The position numbers and the translations under genes were made by a program. DNA of 31,821 bases from JAWOJF01 sp046481785. GTDB lineage: Bacteria; Bacteroidota; Ignavibacteria; Ignavibacteriales; Ignavibacteriaceae. The notes beneath the pieces were generated by a model. The model was not told where the DNA came from. It did no database searches and was given only the letters and a program-made list of their open reading frames with translations. Where the stretch lies: assembly GCA_046481785.1 (NCBI GenBank), contig JAWOJF010000113.1, forward strand, positions 1 to 31,821. The letters are read 5' to 3'. Shown here one piece after another: positions 16,067-24,603 of this stretch (its first letter is position 1; each line of letters opens with the position of its first letter).

Positions 16067-16079
16067 TTGTTTGGTGATA

Positions 16080-17264
16080 TTAAAATCCTAATTCCTGTTT
16101 AACCTGCGCAAACTTTTCAACTGCAAAATCGAGATCCTCTTTAGAATGAGCAGCAGAAACCTGTACTCTTATTCTGGCAGTCCCTTTGGGAACAACGGGA
16201 TAGAAAAATCCTATTACATAAACACCAAGCTCAAGCATCCTGGCGGCAACTTTTTGTGAAAGAACTGCATCACCAAGCATAATAGGTACAATTGGATGTA
16301 TGCCATCTTTAATCTGCAGCCCTGCCTTTTTAATATTCTCTCTGAAGTATTTAGTATTTTCCTCAAGTTTATCTCTTAAATGAGTTGTAGAAGAAAGCAT
16401 ATCAAGTACTTTTATTGATGCGGCCACAATACCCGGAGCAACTGTGTTTGAAAAAAGATAAGGACGTGAACGCTGTCTTAGGAGGTCAATTATTTCTTTC
16501 CTGCCGCTTGTATATCCGCCGCTGGCGCCGCCGAGCGCTTTACCTAATGTACCTGTAATTATATCAATCCTTCCTAGCACCTCATTATATTCATGTGTAC
16601 CCTTGCCGTGTTTTCCCATAAAACCAACAGCGTGTGAATCATCAACCATTACCATAGCATTATATTTATCAGCAAGGTCACATACGTCTTTTAGTTTTGC
16701 CACAAATCCATCCATGGAAAATACACCGTCAGTTGCAATTAACCGGATACGGGCTGACTGTGCCTCTTTAAGCTTATCTTCAAGATCATTCATGTCGCTG
16801 TTTTTGTAACGGTATCTCTGAGCCTTGCATAATCTTACGCCGTCAATAATACTTGCATGGTTTAACTCATCACTTATTACGGCATCTTCCTCACCAAGGA
16901 TAGTTTCAAATAGTCCGCCGTTTGCATCAAAACATGATGTATAAAGAATGGTATCTTCAGTTTCAAGGAAGGCAGTTATTTTTTCTTCAAGTTCTTTATG
17001 GATTTCCTGGGTACCGCAGATAAATCTGACTGAGGATAATCCATAACCCCATTTATCATAACTATCTCTCGCGGCTTTTATTATTTCGGGATTATCAGCC
17101 AAACCGAGATAATTATTAGCACACATATTTAATACTTCATGCCGTTCCAGCACTTTAATATGAGCACTTTGCGGGCTGCTGATAACTCTTTCTTTTTTAT
17201 ATAATCCATCTTCTTTTATCTGATGGATAATACCGGCGTAGTGGTCTTTTATTTTTTCGTACAT
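16080..17264 (-). CDS. kbl: Glycine C-acetyltransferase (2-amino-3-ketobutyrate CoA ligase)
   Basis: 394 residues from the ATG at 17264, chosen for GGAG six bases upstream and for agreement with the family N-terminus; the ATG at 17276 and a more distal start lack a ribosome site. This is a PLP enzyme of the alpha-oxoamine synthase family: NNYLGL, CGT (glycine-binding region), DDSHAVG (PLP ring contact, about 208-214) and the Schiff-base Lys K242 in TGTLGKALGG. It cleaves 2-amino-3-oxobutanoate with CoA to glycine and acetyl-CoA. The substrate is made by the threonine dehydrogenase encoded just upstream, so the two form the threonine-to-glycine pathway. A 158-base spacer with three palindromic repeats separates them. 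Confidence 0.95.
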   Translation of the reverse strand: MYEKIKDHYAGIIHQIKEDGLYKKERVISSPQSAHIKVLERHEVLNMCANNYLGLADNPEIIKAARDSYDKWGYGLSSVRFICGTQEIHKELEEKITAFLETEDTILYTSCFDANGGLFETILGEEDAVISDELNHASIIDGVRLCKAQRYRYKNSDMNDLEDKLKEAQSARIRLIATDGVFSMDGFVAKLKDVCDLADKYNAMVMVDDSHAVGFMGKHGKGTHEYNEVLGRIDIITGTLGKALGGASGGYTSGRKEIIDLLRQRSRPYLFSNTVAPGIVAASIKVLDMLSSTTHLRDKLEENTKYFRENIKKAGLQIKDGIHPIVPIMLGDAVLSQKVAARMLELGVYVIGFFYPVVPKGTARIRVQVSAAHSKEDLDFAVEKFAQVKQELGF

Positions 17265-17285
17265 TTTAAACTCCATTATCTGTAG

Positions 17286-17413
17286 CACAGGCTTTAGCCT
17301 GTGATTATAATTATAATGAAACCCGATTATATTGGTATAACACAGGCTAAAGCCTGTGGATTTATATTTGTAATGAAACTTATTATTATAGCTGACAAAG
17401 GCTAAAGCCTGTG
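17286..17413. repeat. Cluster of three CACAGGCT palindromes between tdh and kbl
   Basis: Copies at 17286-17303 (TT centre), 17341-17358 (AA centre) and 17396-17413 (one mismatch, CAAAGGCT). The outer two carry GTAG/CTGC flanks in inverted orientation, so the whole block can fold as nested hairpins. They fill the spacer between tdh and kbl and would be transcribed with them, which may adjust expression of kbl relative to tdh or stabilise mRNA. They look like REP-type intergenic repeats; no transposase is nearby. Confidence 0.85.
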
Positions 17414-17422
17414 CTGCAAAAA

Positions 17423-18463
17423 TTAAATATTTTCCCAGTCTAAAATTATTTTGCCGGAGTTTCCGCTTACCATTAAATCAAAACCTTCTTTAAAATCCTT
17501 ATAAGAAAAATGATGCGTAATTACCGGTGTAATATCAAGGCCTGATTGAACCATTGCCTGCATTTTATACCATGTTTCAAACATTTCCCTGCCATATATT
17601 CCTTTTAATATCAATCCGTTAAAAATAACTTTCTCCCAATTAACAGGAGCACCTGCCGGAAGAAGTCCAAGCAAAGCTATTTTACCCCCATGGAACATTA
17701 CATCAATCATGCCGTCAAGAGCTTTAGGATTACCCGACATCTCAAGACCTACATCAAACCCTTCTTTCATATTGAGCCTTTTCATTACACTTTTCAGGTC
17801 TTCTTTTGAAATATCTACAGCTTCGGTAACACCCATTTTCCTGGCCAGTTCAAGCCGGTATGGATTCATATCAGTAATTACAACATTTCTGGCGCCTGCA
17901 TGTTTGCAAATTGCGGAAGCCATAATGCCTATAGGACCGGCTCCTGTTATTAATACATCTTCTCCCAGAAGATCAAATGATAAAGCAGTATGTGTGGCAT
18001 TTCCGAAAGGATCAAAGATGGAAAGAACATTCCTGGGAATTTTAGGATCAGCATGCCAGATGTTTGTTACGGGGATACTCAAATATTCGGCAAAACAACC
18101 AGGACGATTGACCCCTACCCCCTTGGTGTTGGGGCATAAATGTCTTCTTCCGGCACGGCAGTTCCTGCAGTGGCCGCATACAAGATGCCCTTCACCACTA
18201 ACTATATCACCTATCCTTACATCGTTTACGTTGCTGCCGAAAGCTTCTATTGTGCCGACATATTCATGGCCGGTAACCATTGGAACAGGGATGGTTTTCT
18301 GTGCCCATTCATCCCACTTATAGATATGTACATCAGTTCCGCAGATTGATGTTTTATTTATCCTTATTAAAACATCATTAATTCCCACCTCGGGAACAGG
18401 TACTTCTTCCAGCCATATACCCGGTTCAGCATGTTTTTTTACTAAGGCTTTCATTTTCTTCAT
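17423..18463 (-). CDS. tdh: L-threonine 3-dehydrogenase
   Basis: 346 residues, zinc-dependent medium-chain dehydrogenase. Catalytic zinc ligands C41 (CGTD) and H66/E67 (GHE); structural zinc Cys C96, C99, C102, C110; NAD-binding GAGPIG (174-179); D152/P152-region DPFGNATHTALSF is characteristic of Tdh. It oxidises L-threonine to 2-amino-3-oxobutanoate with NAD+, feeding Kbl. The ATG at 18463 has AGGA six bases upstream, so the first Met is preferred over the one at residue 4. Family length is about 340, so it is complete. The gene begins after a 304-base gap that contains an inverted-repeat element and is probably transcribed from its own promoter. Confidence 0.95.
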   Translation of the reverse strand: MKKMKALVKKHAEPGIWLEEVPVPEVGINDVLIRINKTSICGTDVHIYKWDEWAQKTIPVPMVTGHEYVGTIEAFGSNVNDVRIGDIVSGEGHLVCGHCRNCRAGRRHLCPNTKGVGVNRPGCFAEYLSIPVTNIWHADPKIPRNVLSIFDPFGNATHTALSFDLLGEDVLITGAGPIGIMASAICKHAGARNVVITDMNPYRLELARKMGVTEAVDISKEDLKSVMKRLNMKEGFDVGLEMSGNPKALDGMIDVMFHGGKIALLGLLPAGAPVNWEKVIFNGLILKGIYGREMFETWYKMQAMVQSGLDITPVITHHFSYKDFKEGFDLMVSGNSGKIILDWENI

Positions 18464-18767
18464 AGAAAATCCTTTTAAGATTTTAACCCCGGAATTGGAT
18501 TATAATAATTCCGTCTGTTTTTAATTGTGACAGTAAAATTAGGAAATTCCATCTCCAGAGAGAAATTATGTTAATTAGAAGTTGTAATTGATACAATGAA
18601 ATCCCGGCATATACGTAGAGACGTCCCGGCGGGACGTCTGAGAACGAATAAACCTGAATAACGAAAGGGAAATTTTAGAACGGAAACCTTATTGCCGATT
18701 CATAAAAAAGGTAATTACCAGAAATCAGATTGCCGTACTCAGACATCCCGGCGGGGCGTCTCTACGT
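18464..18767. other. Intergenic gap between SDR gene and tdh
   Basis: 304 bases without a convincing gene. The left half nearest tdh (18464-18612) should contain the tdh promoter, which I cannot pinpoint. The rest is the inverted-repeat element at 18613-18767. Confidence 0.5.
18613..18767. repeat. Inverted-repeat element (MITE-like), about 155 bases
   Basis: Arms of 30 bases (18613-18642 and 18738-18767) match as inverted repeats with three mismatches. Each arm is itself partly palindromic around CCCGGCGGG and much richer in GC than the surroundings. The 95-base interior shows no open frame of note. The right arm ends directly at the stop codon of the SDR gene, so the element may also supply its terminator. 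No direct target duplication is obvious. Confidence 0.7.
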
Positions 18768-19532
18768 TTATTTTCTATGTACGTGAAATGGGGTTGCCTG
18801 GGCCTGGGGTGTTACTATCATTTCGCTTATATTTACATGGGGCGGCCTTGTTGCACAGAATAATACTGCAGATGCAATATCCTCTGCTGTTAAAGCTGAT
18901 ATACCCTCATACACTTTTTTAGCTCTTCCTTTATCTCCGGAAAATCTTACCTCGCTAAATTCGGTTTCCACCATTCCCGGGTCTACAGTGGATACCCTGA
19001 TATTTTTTTCATATGTATCCAGTCTGATAGCCTGAGTTAAAGCATTAACCGCAAACTTAGTTGCACAATACACATTGCCGTTTGGGTAAACGTAATGTCC
19101 TGCTGTAGAGCCTATATTTATAATATGGCCTTTACTTTTCTCTGCCATTCGGGGAAGTACTGCACGTGTAACATACAGAAGCCCTTTTATATTTGTATCT
19201 ATCATTTCTTCCCAATGGTCAATATTTCCTTCATAAATTTTTTCAAGCCCGCGTGAAAGCCCGGCGTTATTAATCAGGATATCAATATTCTCCCACTCTC
19301 CGCCTAATGAATCAGCAGCAGATTTTACTGAACTGCGGCTCCGAACGTCCAGTTCAACAACTTTTACTTTTACTTTATATTTTTTAGTCAGATGGTCAGC
19401 AAGTTCATTAAGCCTGGTAATTCTTCTTGCACAAAGAATAAGATCAGAACCGGCTTTGGCAAATTCTTCAGCGCAGGCTTTCCCGATTCCTGATGAAGCG
19501 CCTGAAATAAAAGTTATTTTATTTTTTAGCAT
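18768..19532 (-). CDS. SDR-family NAD(P)-dependent oxidoreductase, YdfG-like
   Basis: 254 residues from the ATG at 19532 (AGGA nine bases upstream), overlapping the preceding gene by 14 bases; a longer in-frame start at 19559 is less likely. Cofactor loop GASSGIG (11-17), ARR (35-37) suggesting NADP, NNAG (88-91), and the catalytic S142, Y155 and K159. The C-terminal RPPHVNISEMIV block matches the YdfG branch, whose members oxidise L-allo-threonine, serine and 3-hydroxy acids or reduce malonic semialdehyde. Lying near tdh and kbl, a role with a hydroxy amino acid is plausible but unproven. Confidence 0.85.
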   Translation of the reverse strand: MLKNKITFISGASSGIGKACAEEFAKAGSDLILCARRITRLNELADHLTKKYKVKVKVVELDVRSRSSVKSAADSLGGEWENIDILINNAGLSRGLEKIYEGNIDHWEEMIDTNIKGLLYVTRAVLPRMAEKSKGHIINIGSTAGHYVYPNGNVYCATKFAVNALTQAIRLDTYEKNIRVSTVDPGMVETEFSEVRFSGDKGRAKKVYEGISALTAEDIASAVLFCATRPPHVNISEMIVTPQAQATPFHVHRK

Positions 19533-19980
19533 CACTGGTTTTCCTGTTTTTATTTTCAATTATAGTTGGAAGATTCTTTTTCATTCTTTTTAAAAGGAAA
19601 TTGGTATAAGCAAATAATATAATTGCCGATGCAAGCATTACTGCGAGCTGTTCATTGTGTGAATACCCTGATTGTTTAATTAAAACTGCAAGATCATTTC
19701 CGCCTGTGCTTTTCAAAACCACATTTATAACAGCAGCAATTATATAAATCATCAGGAAACCCGTATTTACTACCTGGAATAATATAAATGAAATTGTTAT
19801 ATCATCTCTCTCTCTCTTTGCTATAATAATCATAGCAACTTCAATAAAAAACACGGATAGCAGTAATGGCAGAACTACATTTAATGTATCTCCAAAAACT
19901 GATGCTATTAAAGGATTTATAAAGATGATGAGAATCAAACCTGCTGTCACACCGGCAAGAATATATAATATTTTTTTCAT
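19519..19980 (-). CDS. Small integral membrane protein, unknown function
   Basis: 153 residues with four predicted membrane helices (about 4-24, 33-53, 67-90 and 110-130) and a basic, Lys/Arg-rich C-terminal tail. I do not recognise a family. It overlaps the SDR gene that follows, so the two are probably co-translated. The start at 19980 has no clear ribosome site; no conserved catalytic motif is visible. Confidence 0.7.
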   Translation of the reverse strand: MKKILYILAGVTAGLILIIFINPLIASVFGDTLNVVLPLLLSVFFIEVAMIIIAKRERDDITISFILFQVVNTGFLMIYIIAAVINVVLKSTGGNDLAVLIKQSGYSHNEQLAVMLASAIILFAYTNFLLKRMKKNLPTIIENKNRKTSDAKK

Positions 19981-20106
19981 TAGATATTAGCATTCCCGTG
20001 AAGGGAAAATTAATTTAAGCCCCGCAATTGCATAAATAATTATTACGATGCTTTTAAGTTAAGCATATTTTATATAAATAATAATTATTGAAGGGAAAAT
20101 TATCAG

Positions 20107-20123
20107 CAGGGAATTTTTCCCTG
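20107..20123. terminator. Hairpin after the AmrS-like gene
   Basis: CAGGGAA-TTT-TTCCCTG, a perfect 7-base stem 15 bases beyond the stop at 20139 on the minus strand. A T-run is only weakly present a little further on (AATTTTCCC), so this is a candidate terminator. Confidence 0.4.
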
Positions 20124-20138
20124 TGCTTCTTTGGGATG

Positions 20139-21188
20139 TTAAAACACACCGGCTATTTCTGTACCGCATTTAAAACATTTATGATTACTAATTTTATTAG
20201 AGAGTACTGAATGCCAGTCCCGTTTTATTAATTTTTCTTTACAGTTCGGACAGTAAGTGGCCTGCCCTTCAGTATTATGAACATTACCAACATAACAAAA
20301 TTTAATGCCGGATGTTAAAGCAATATTTCTTGCTGTTGTTAAGGTTTCGGCGGGTGTCCTGTTAATATCAGTCATTCTGAAATCCGGATGGAAAGCTGTA
20401 AAGTGAAGAGGTACAGAATCACCCAGGTTTTCTAAAATCCAGTTACATTCTTTTTGTATTTCATCTGGAGAATCATTTTCACCGGGTATGAGCAAAGTTG
20501 TTATCTCAAACCAGATATCTGTTTCATGCTTCAGCCACAAAAGTGTATTAAGAACATCATTAAGGCTGGAGAAGGTAACTTTGCTATAAAATCTCTCAGT
20601 AAATGCTTTCAGGTCTACATTAGCAGCATCAATATATTTGTACACATCTTTGCGGGCATTTTTATCAATATATCCCGCAGTAACCATTACTGATTTAATC
20701 CCTTCTCCCCTTGCAATTTTTGAAATATCAATTACATACTCACCAAATATTGTTGGATCATTATATGTGTATGCAATTGACGGGGTCCCGTTTCTTTTTG
20801 CAATACTTACAACATCTTCCGGAGAAACAGAAAGAGCATTAAGATCATCAAGTTTTGCCTTACTAATAGACCAGTTCTGGCAGAACTTGCAGCCGAGATT
20901 GCATCCAGCAGTGCCAAAACTTAAAACTGATGTGCCGGGTAAAAAATGATTAAGCGGCTTCTTCTCAATAGGATCAATTGCAAAGCCTGTGGGATGGCCA
21001 TAACCGGTTGTATAGAGTTTACCGCCATGGTTCTGTCTTATGTAGCAAAAACCAACCTGCCCTTCTCCTATCTTGCAGTAACGGGGGCATAGTGTACAAA
21101 GCAGCTTCCCTTCAGATGAGCCTGAGGTAATAGGTTCCCACCAGTCAGCCAGCTTCATGTTATCAGTATTTATCTTTTCGGTTGCCAT
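20139..21188 (-). CDS. amrS: AmmeMemoRadiSam-type radical SAM enzyme
   Basis: 349 residues. An N-terminal Cys motif CTLCPRYC (31-38) precedes the radical SAM core with the cluster-binding C96, C100, C103 (CNLGCKFCQNW) and the following SAM-binding Tyr-rich region (AYTYNDP). A C-terminal zinc ribbon (CPNC and CFKC) ends the protein. This layout matches the AmrS/PflA-like enzymes that occur with AMMECR1 and Memo domain proteins; those partners are not in the window. The substrate is not established for most members. An ATG at 21188 with GAGACG upstream was used. It is transcribed leftward, alone or with genes further on. Confidence 0.88.
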   Translation of the reverse strand: MATEKINTDNMKLADWWEPITSGSSEGKLLCTLCPRYCKIGEGQVGFCYIRQNHGGKLYTTGYGHPTGFAIDPIEKKPLNHFLPGTSVLSFGTAGCNLGCKFCQNWSISKAKLDDLNALSVSPEDVVSIAKRNGTPSIAYTYNDPTIFGEYVIDISKIARGEGIKSVMVTAGYIDKNARKDVYKYIDAANVDLKAFTERFYSKVTFSSLNDVLNTLLWLKHETDIWFEITTLLIPGENDSPDEIQKECNWILENLGDSVPLHFTAFHPDFRMTDINRTPAETLTTARNIALTSGIKFCYVGNVHNTEGQATYCPNCKEKLIKRDWHSVLSNKISNHKCFKCGTEIAGVF

Positions 21189-21330
21189 TCATCGTCTCTT
21201 ATTATAATACAAAACTAAAGCTTAATTGGGTGAAATTAAAGGGAGATAGTAGGCTCATATTCAACTAAAATTTCCCCAAATATCCTTATCTTAACACCTC
21301 AATTAATATAAAATATTTTTAAGAAATTCT

Positions 21331-22371
21331 ATGCTCAACTACGAAAACACAAACATTGAAAAAGTATCAGTTCACACTGTCGGGAATAAAACCAACGGTG
21401 AGGCTATTCATCTCTCAAAATCGGAGCTGAATATATCCGATCAGAAGCTCCGTGAGTTATTAATTAAGTTTTTTCTTTATCCACTGAAAAATAAGGAATA
21501 CTATTCTTTTACATCAGCAGAAGATGATTTTACACAGAACCCAATGTTTAATTTTGCTTCTCATATTTTTGATAATGAAAAGGCTTTTCACCAGAATAGT
21601 ATAAATATAGCAAGCCATCTTTACGACCTGGCGGAACATCCGCAGATAAAATCGGGAGATGTTTTTGTTGTATACTTTACCGGACTTATAGTTGATGATG
21701 AAATGGTAAATGCGTTGGGCATTTTTAAATCGGAGAACAGGCATCCCTTCCTTAAACTGGATAACAGCACCGATGAGTTTTCTATGATGTACGAAGACGG
21801 AATCAATATTGAAAAGCTTGATAAAGGCTGCCTGATAATGGATACGGAAAGAAGTATAGGCTTCAGGGTATGCGCAATAGATAATACAAACAAATCATCA
21901 GAGGCGCAGTACTGGAACGAGAAATTCCTTCAGCTTAAGCCGTTTAATGATGATTTTTATTTTACAAAACAGTATATGAATATTACAAAAGAATACGTAG
22001 TAAACGAACTTCCTGAGGAAATGGACAGAGTTGATAAGATTGATCTGCTTAACCGTTCATCGGAATATTTTAAAACTCATGATAATTTCAGTAAAAAAGA
22101 ATTTGAAGCAGATGTACTTCAGGAAGAGCGTTTAATTAACTCGTTCCAGGGTTATAATAAAAGGTATATGCAGGAGTATGACATTGATCTGGCAGATGAA
22201 TTTGAGATATCACCCCAGGCAGTAAAAAGCCAAAACAGGATTTTCAAAAGTGTACTTAAGCTTGACCGGAATTTTCATATTTATATTCATGGTGATACCG
22301 GGATGATAAGGAAAGGTGTAGAGAATGACGGGAGAAAATATTATAAAATATATTTTGAAAATGAGGCATGA
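21331..22371 (+). CDS. Nucleoid-associated protein, NdpA/YejK family
   Basis: 346 residues. The N-terminal region (IEKVSVHTVGNKTNGE, L-hydrophobic strand, FxDxx) and the central YFTGLIVDDE block match the 37-kDa nucleoid-associated protein family (YejK/NdpA in gamma-proteobacteria), and the C-terminal IHIHG-like block (YIHGDTGMIRKG) also fits. Such proteins bind DNA and are often carried on mobile or phage-linked DNA as well as chromosomes. No mobile genes are close. It has its own start with a weak AAGAAA ribosome signal and is transcribed opposite to the AmrS-like gene. Role here probably DNA-associated; I cannot assign more. Confidence 0.8.
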   Translation: MLNYENTNIEKVSVHTVGNKTNGEAIHLSKSELNISDQKLRELLIKFFLYPLKNKEYYSFTSAEDDFTQNPMFNFASHIFDNEKAFHQNSINIASHLYDLAEHPQIKSGDVFVVYFTGLIVDDEMVNALGIFKSENRHPFLKLDNSTDEFSMMYEDGINIEKLDKGCLIMDTERSIGFRVCAIDNTNKSSEAQYWNEKFLQLKPFNDDFYFTKQYMNITKEYVVNELPEEMDRVDKIDLLNRSSEYFKTHDNFSKKEFEADVLQEERLINSFQGYNKRYMQEYDIDLADEFEISPQAVKSQNRIFKSVLKLDRNFHIYIHGDTGMIRKGVENDGRKYYKIYFENEA

Positions 22372-22428
22372 GGCTATCAGCCCATTAATTATGTTTTTAT
22401 TCGGCAAAAATTTTATTAATATAATATC

Positions 22429-22671
22429 ATGAAAAAAATAAGTTTTAACATACCTGATACTATAGACAATACTGAAGCTTCTATGTTGTTTGCCTCGAAA
22501 TTATATGAAAGTGGAAAGTTATCATTAGGACAGGCGGCTGAAGTAGCCGGACTGTCTAAAAGGACATTTATGGAATTATTGGGCAAATATGGAGTATCAG
22601 TCTTTAACTACCCTGCTTCTGACTTAGAAAAAGATTTAGAACATGCAAAACGCCATAATATCAGACAGTAG
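22429..22671 (+). CDS. UPF0175-family antitoxin
   Basis: 80 residues, with the UPF0175 pattern: a short strand, the helix pair S-GKLSLGQAAEVAGLSKRTF (residues about 24-42) that resembles a small helix-turn-helix, and a C-terminal basic tail. These proteins pair with PIN-like DUF3368 toxins and probably autoregulate the operon. The stop overlaps the start region of the toxin gene (22643). No ribosome site is apparent. Confidence 0.85.
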   Translation: MKKISFNIPDTIDNTEASMLFASKLYESGKLSLGQAAEVAGLSKRTFMELLGKYGVSVFNYPASDLEKDLEHAKRHNIRQ

Positions 22672-23102
22672 TTGTTTGATCTTACTGCAAAAAAATTAAT
22701 CATCTCTTCTTATTAGAAAAACTTTTTGGTCAGGTAATTGTAACTCCTGAAATTTTGAAAGAATACGGGCAACAATTACCCGGATGGATTCAGATAAAGG
22801 AACCTGTTAATAAAACATATCAATCAATTATTAATTTAGTCCTTGATAAAGGTGAAGCAAGTGCTATCGCTTTAGCAGTTGAATTAGAAAATCCACTTTT
22901 GATTCTTGATGATCTAAAAGCAAGAAGTTTTGCAAAAAATCTAAATCTGTTTTTTACCGGGACACTAGGCATTATTATTAATGCCAAGAAAAGCGGTATA
23001 ATTGATAATGTAAAGGATGTATTAAGTCTTATTGAACAAACAGATTTCCGGCTTAGTAAAGAATTGAAGGAAACTATATTAAGCTTAGCGGATGAAAAGT
23101 AA
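22643..23102 (+). pseudogene. PIN-domain (DUF3368) toxin, frameshifted at A7
   Basis: From the ATG at 22643, inside the antitoxin end, translation reads MQNAIISDSSCLILLQ, the typical PIN start with acidic D8, then meets a TAA at 22697. The continuing frame, one base off, resumes immediately with INHLFLLEKLFGQVIVTP and runs to 23102 with the remaining PIN motifs (E at GEASAIALA, LLILDD). Removing one A from the A7 run at 22689-22695 restores a single frame of 152 residues. This is either an inactivating indel, a sequence error, or slippage on A7. DUF3368 proteins are RNase-type toxins paired with UPF0175 antitoxins. The long downstream open frame (22755-23102) by itself lacks the N-terminal catalytic Asp. 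Confidence 0.8.
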
Positions 23103-23135
23103 TACACAAATAGACATTATCAACCTCTTGGACTT

Positions 23136-23152
23136 CCTTCCCTTAGGGAAGG
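23136..23152. terminator. Hairpin between toxin gene and pyk
   Basis: CCTTCCC-TTA-GGGAAGG, a perfect 7-base stem with a 3-base loop, lies between the convergent toxin gene and pyk. No long T-run follows on either strand, so it may be a bidirectional terminator or only a repeat. Confidence 0.35.
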
Positions 23153-23166
23153 GCTGGAATTGGCCC

Positions 23167-24603
23167 CTAAATTACCTCAAACCTTAACCAGTTTGCCCTG
23201 CTTTTTTCTGAATAAGGAGCTCCCGCAGTAAAGATAACAATATCACCTTCTTTAACATGCCCTGCTTCCACAATCATTCTTTTGGCACTATCGATAGCAA
23301 AATGATCTTTATTAAGGTCTTCACAATATATTGACGTAACGCCCCACCGCAGGCAAAGATTATTCATAGTTTCAAAGCTGTTAGACATTGCTATTATCTT
23401 AGCTTTAGGACGGAACTTTGCCAGAAGTCTGGCTGTCCTGCCGTTATATGTAACAGCAACAACAGCGGCAGCGTTTATTTGCCTGCTTATTGTAACAATT
23501 GCTTTACCAACTGAATCAAAAAGGTTTTCTTCAACCTGGGACGGGATAACATATTCTATTTCTCTTTCAATAATATGCTGTTCGGCATTTTTAATAATAT
23601 CATTCATAAGCTGAACAGCTTTAAAAGGATACCTGCCTATAGAAGTCTCGCCGCTTAGCATTACAACATCAGTTCCATCCCATACAGCATTTGCTACATC
23701 TGATGCTTCCGCACGTGTGGGAACAGGATTTGTAATCATAGATTCCAGCATTTGAGTAGCAGTAATTACTAGCTTGCCATACTGGTTACATTTACTAATT
23801 ATCTGTTTCTGAATTATCGGAACATCCTGCGGATTAAGTTCAACACCAAGATCACCCCTTGCAACCATAATACCATCAGATACTTCCAATATTTCATTAA
23901 AATTATCAACCGCTTCTTTTTTTTCAATTTTGGCTATTATTGGTATTACAGCGTTTCTGTTTTTCAGCCATTCTCTAAGACTTGTAATATCCCGTGAAGT
24001 TCTTACAAAGGATAAAGCTATATAGTCAATGCGGTGCTGCAGTGCAAATTCAAGATCCTTCAAATCCTTTTCTGTTACCGAAGGAGTGGAGAGTTTCATG
24101 CCGGGGAGGTTCATTCCTTTTTTCGGCCTTAGTATGCCGCCATTCTCAATAAAACAAATTACCGATTTTGGCGTCTTCTCTGCTATTCTTAATCTTATTA
24201 ATCCATCATCAATAAGTATAGGATCACCTACCTGTGCATCATCCGCTAAATATTTATATGAGGTAGATACTTTATCTTTTGTTCCTACAAAATCCTCTAT
24301 AGAGATTTCAATTTTATCCCCTGTTGTTATTTCTATTGCGGGCTCAGTAAGCAGGCCAATCCTTATTTTTGGCCCCTGGAGGTCAATCAATATAGAAACA
24401 GGAGTTCTTTCATCGGTACAGGCAGAATTAATTTCTTTAAATACCTCTGTAAAAAAATTATAATCACCGTGTGATAAATTCAGCCTTACCCCATCTATCC
24501 CTGCATGAATTAATTTTTTAATCTGCTCTGATGTGCCTGTGGCAGGGCCTATAGTTGCAAGGATTTTTGTTTTGGCAAATCCTTCGGTTATTAATAAGCT
24601 CAT
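23167..24603 (-). CDS. pyk: Pyruvate kinase
   Basis: 478 residues. ATIGPA near the N-terminus, the RLNLSHG block, KIEKKEAVDNF, MVARGDLGVELN (the substrate and metal-binding signature) and MLSGETSIGRYP are all present, followed by the C-terminal allosteric domain ending in TAGAPYSEKSRANWLRFE. It converts phosphoenolpyruvate and ADP to pyruvate and ATP, the last step of glycolysis. The ATG overlaps the stop of the Lon-like protease gene by four bases (ATGA), so they are translationally coupled. Length is within the family range. Nothing appears missing. Confidence 0.96.
   Translation of the reverse strand: MSLLITEGFAKTKILATIGPATGTSEQIKKLIHAGIDGVRLNLSHGDYNFFTEVFKEINSACTDERTPVSILIDLQGPKIRIGLLTEPAIEITTGDKIEISIEDFVGTKDKVSTSYKYLADDAQVGDPILIDDGLIRLRIAEKTPKSVICFIENGGILRPKKGMNLPGMKLSTPSVTEKDLKDLEFALQHRIDYIALSFVRTSRDITSLREWLKNRNAVIPIIAKIEKKEAVDNFNEILEVSDGIMVARGDLGVELNPQDVPIIQKQIISKCNQYGKLVITATQMLESMITNPVPTRAEASDVANAVWDGTDVVMLSGETSIGRYPFKAVQLMNDIIKNAEQHIIEREIEYVIPSQVEENLFDSVGKAIVTISRQINAAAVVAVTYNGRTARLLAKFRPKAKIIAMSNSFETMNNLCLRWGVTSIYCEDLNKDHFAIDSAKRMIVEAGHVKEGDIVIFTAGAPYSEKSRANWLRFEVI

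Noticed and set aside
17286..17413. CRISPR array from the repeated palindromes
   Set aside because: Copies are only 18 bases, in mixed orientation, with few units and no cas genes.
17709..18323. A 204-residue open frame on the plus strand
   Set aside because: It lies wholly antisense to tdh, whose zinc and NAD motifs are unambiguous; it has no recognisable domain.
22755..23102. A separate small gene starting at 22755
   Set aside because: It is the C-terminal part of the PIN toxin. The missing N-terminal portion is present one base out of frame immediately upstream.
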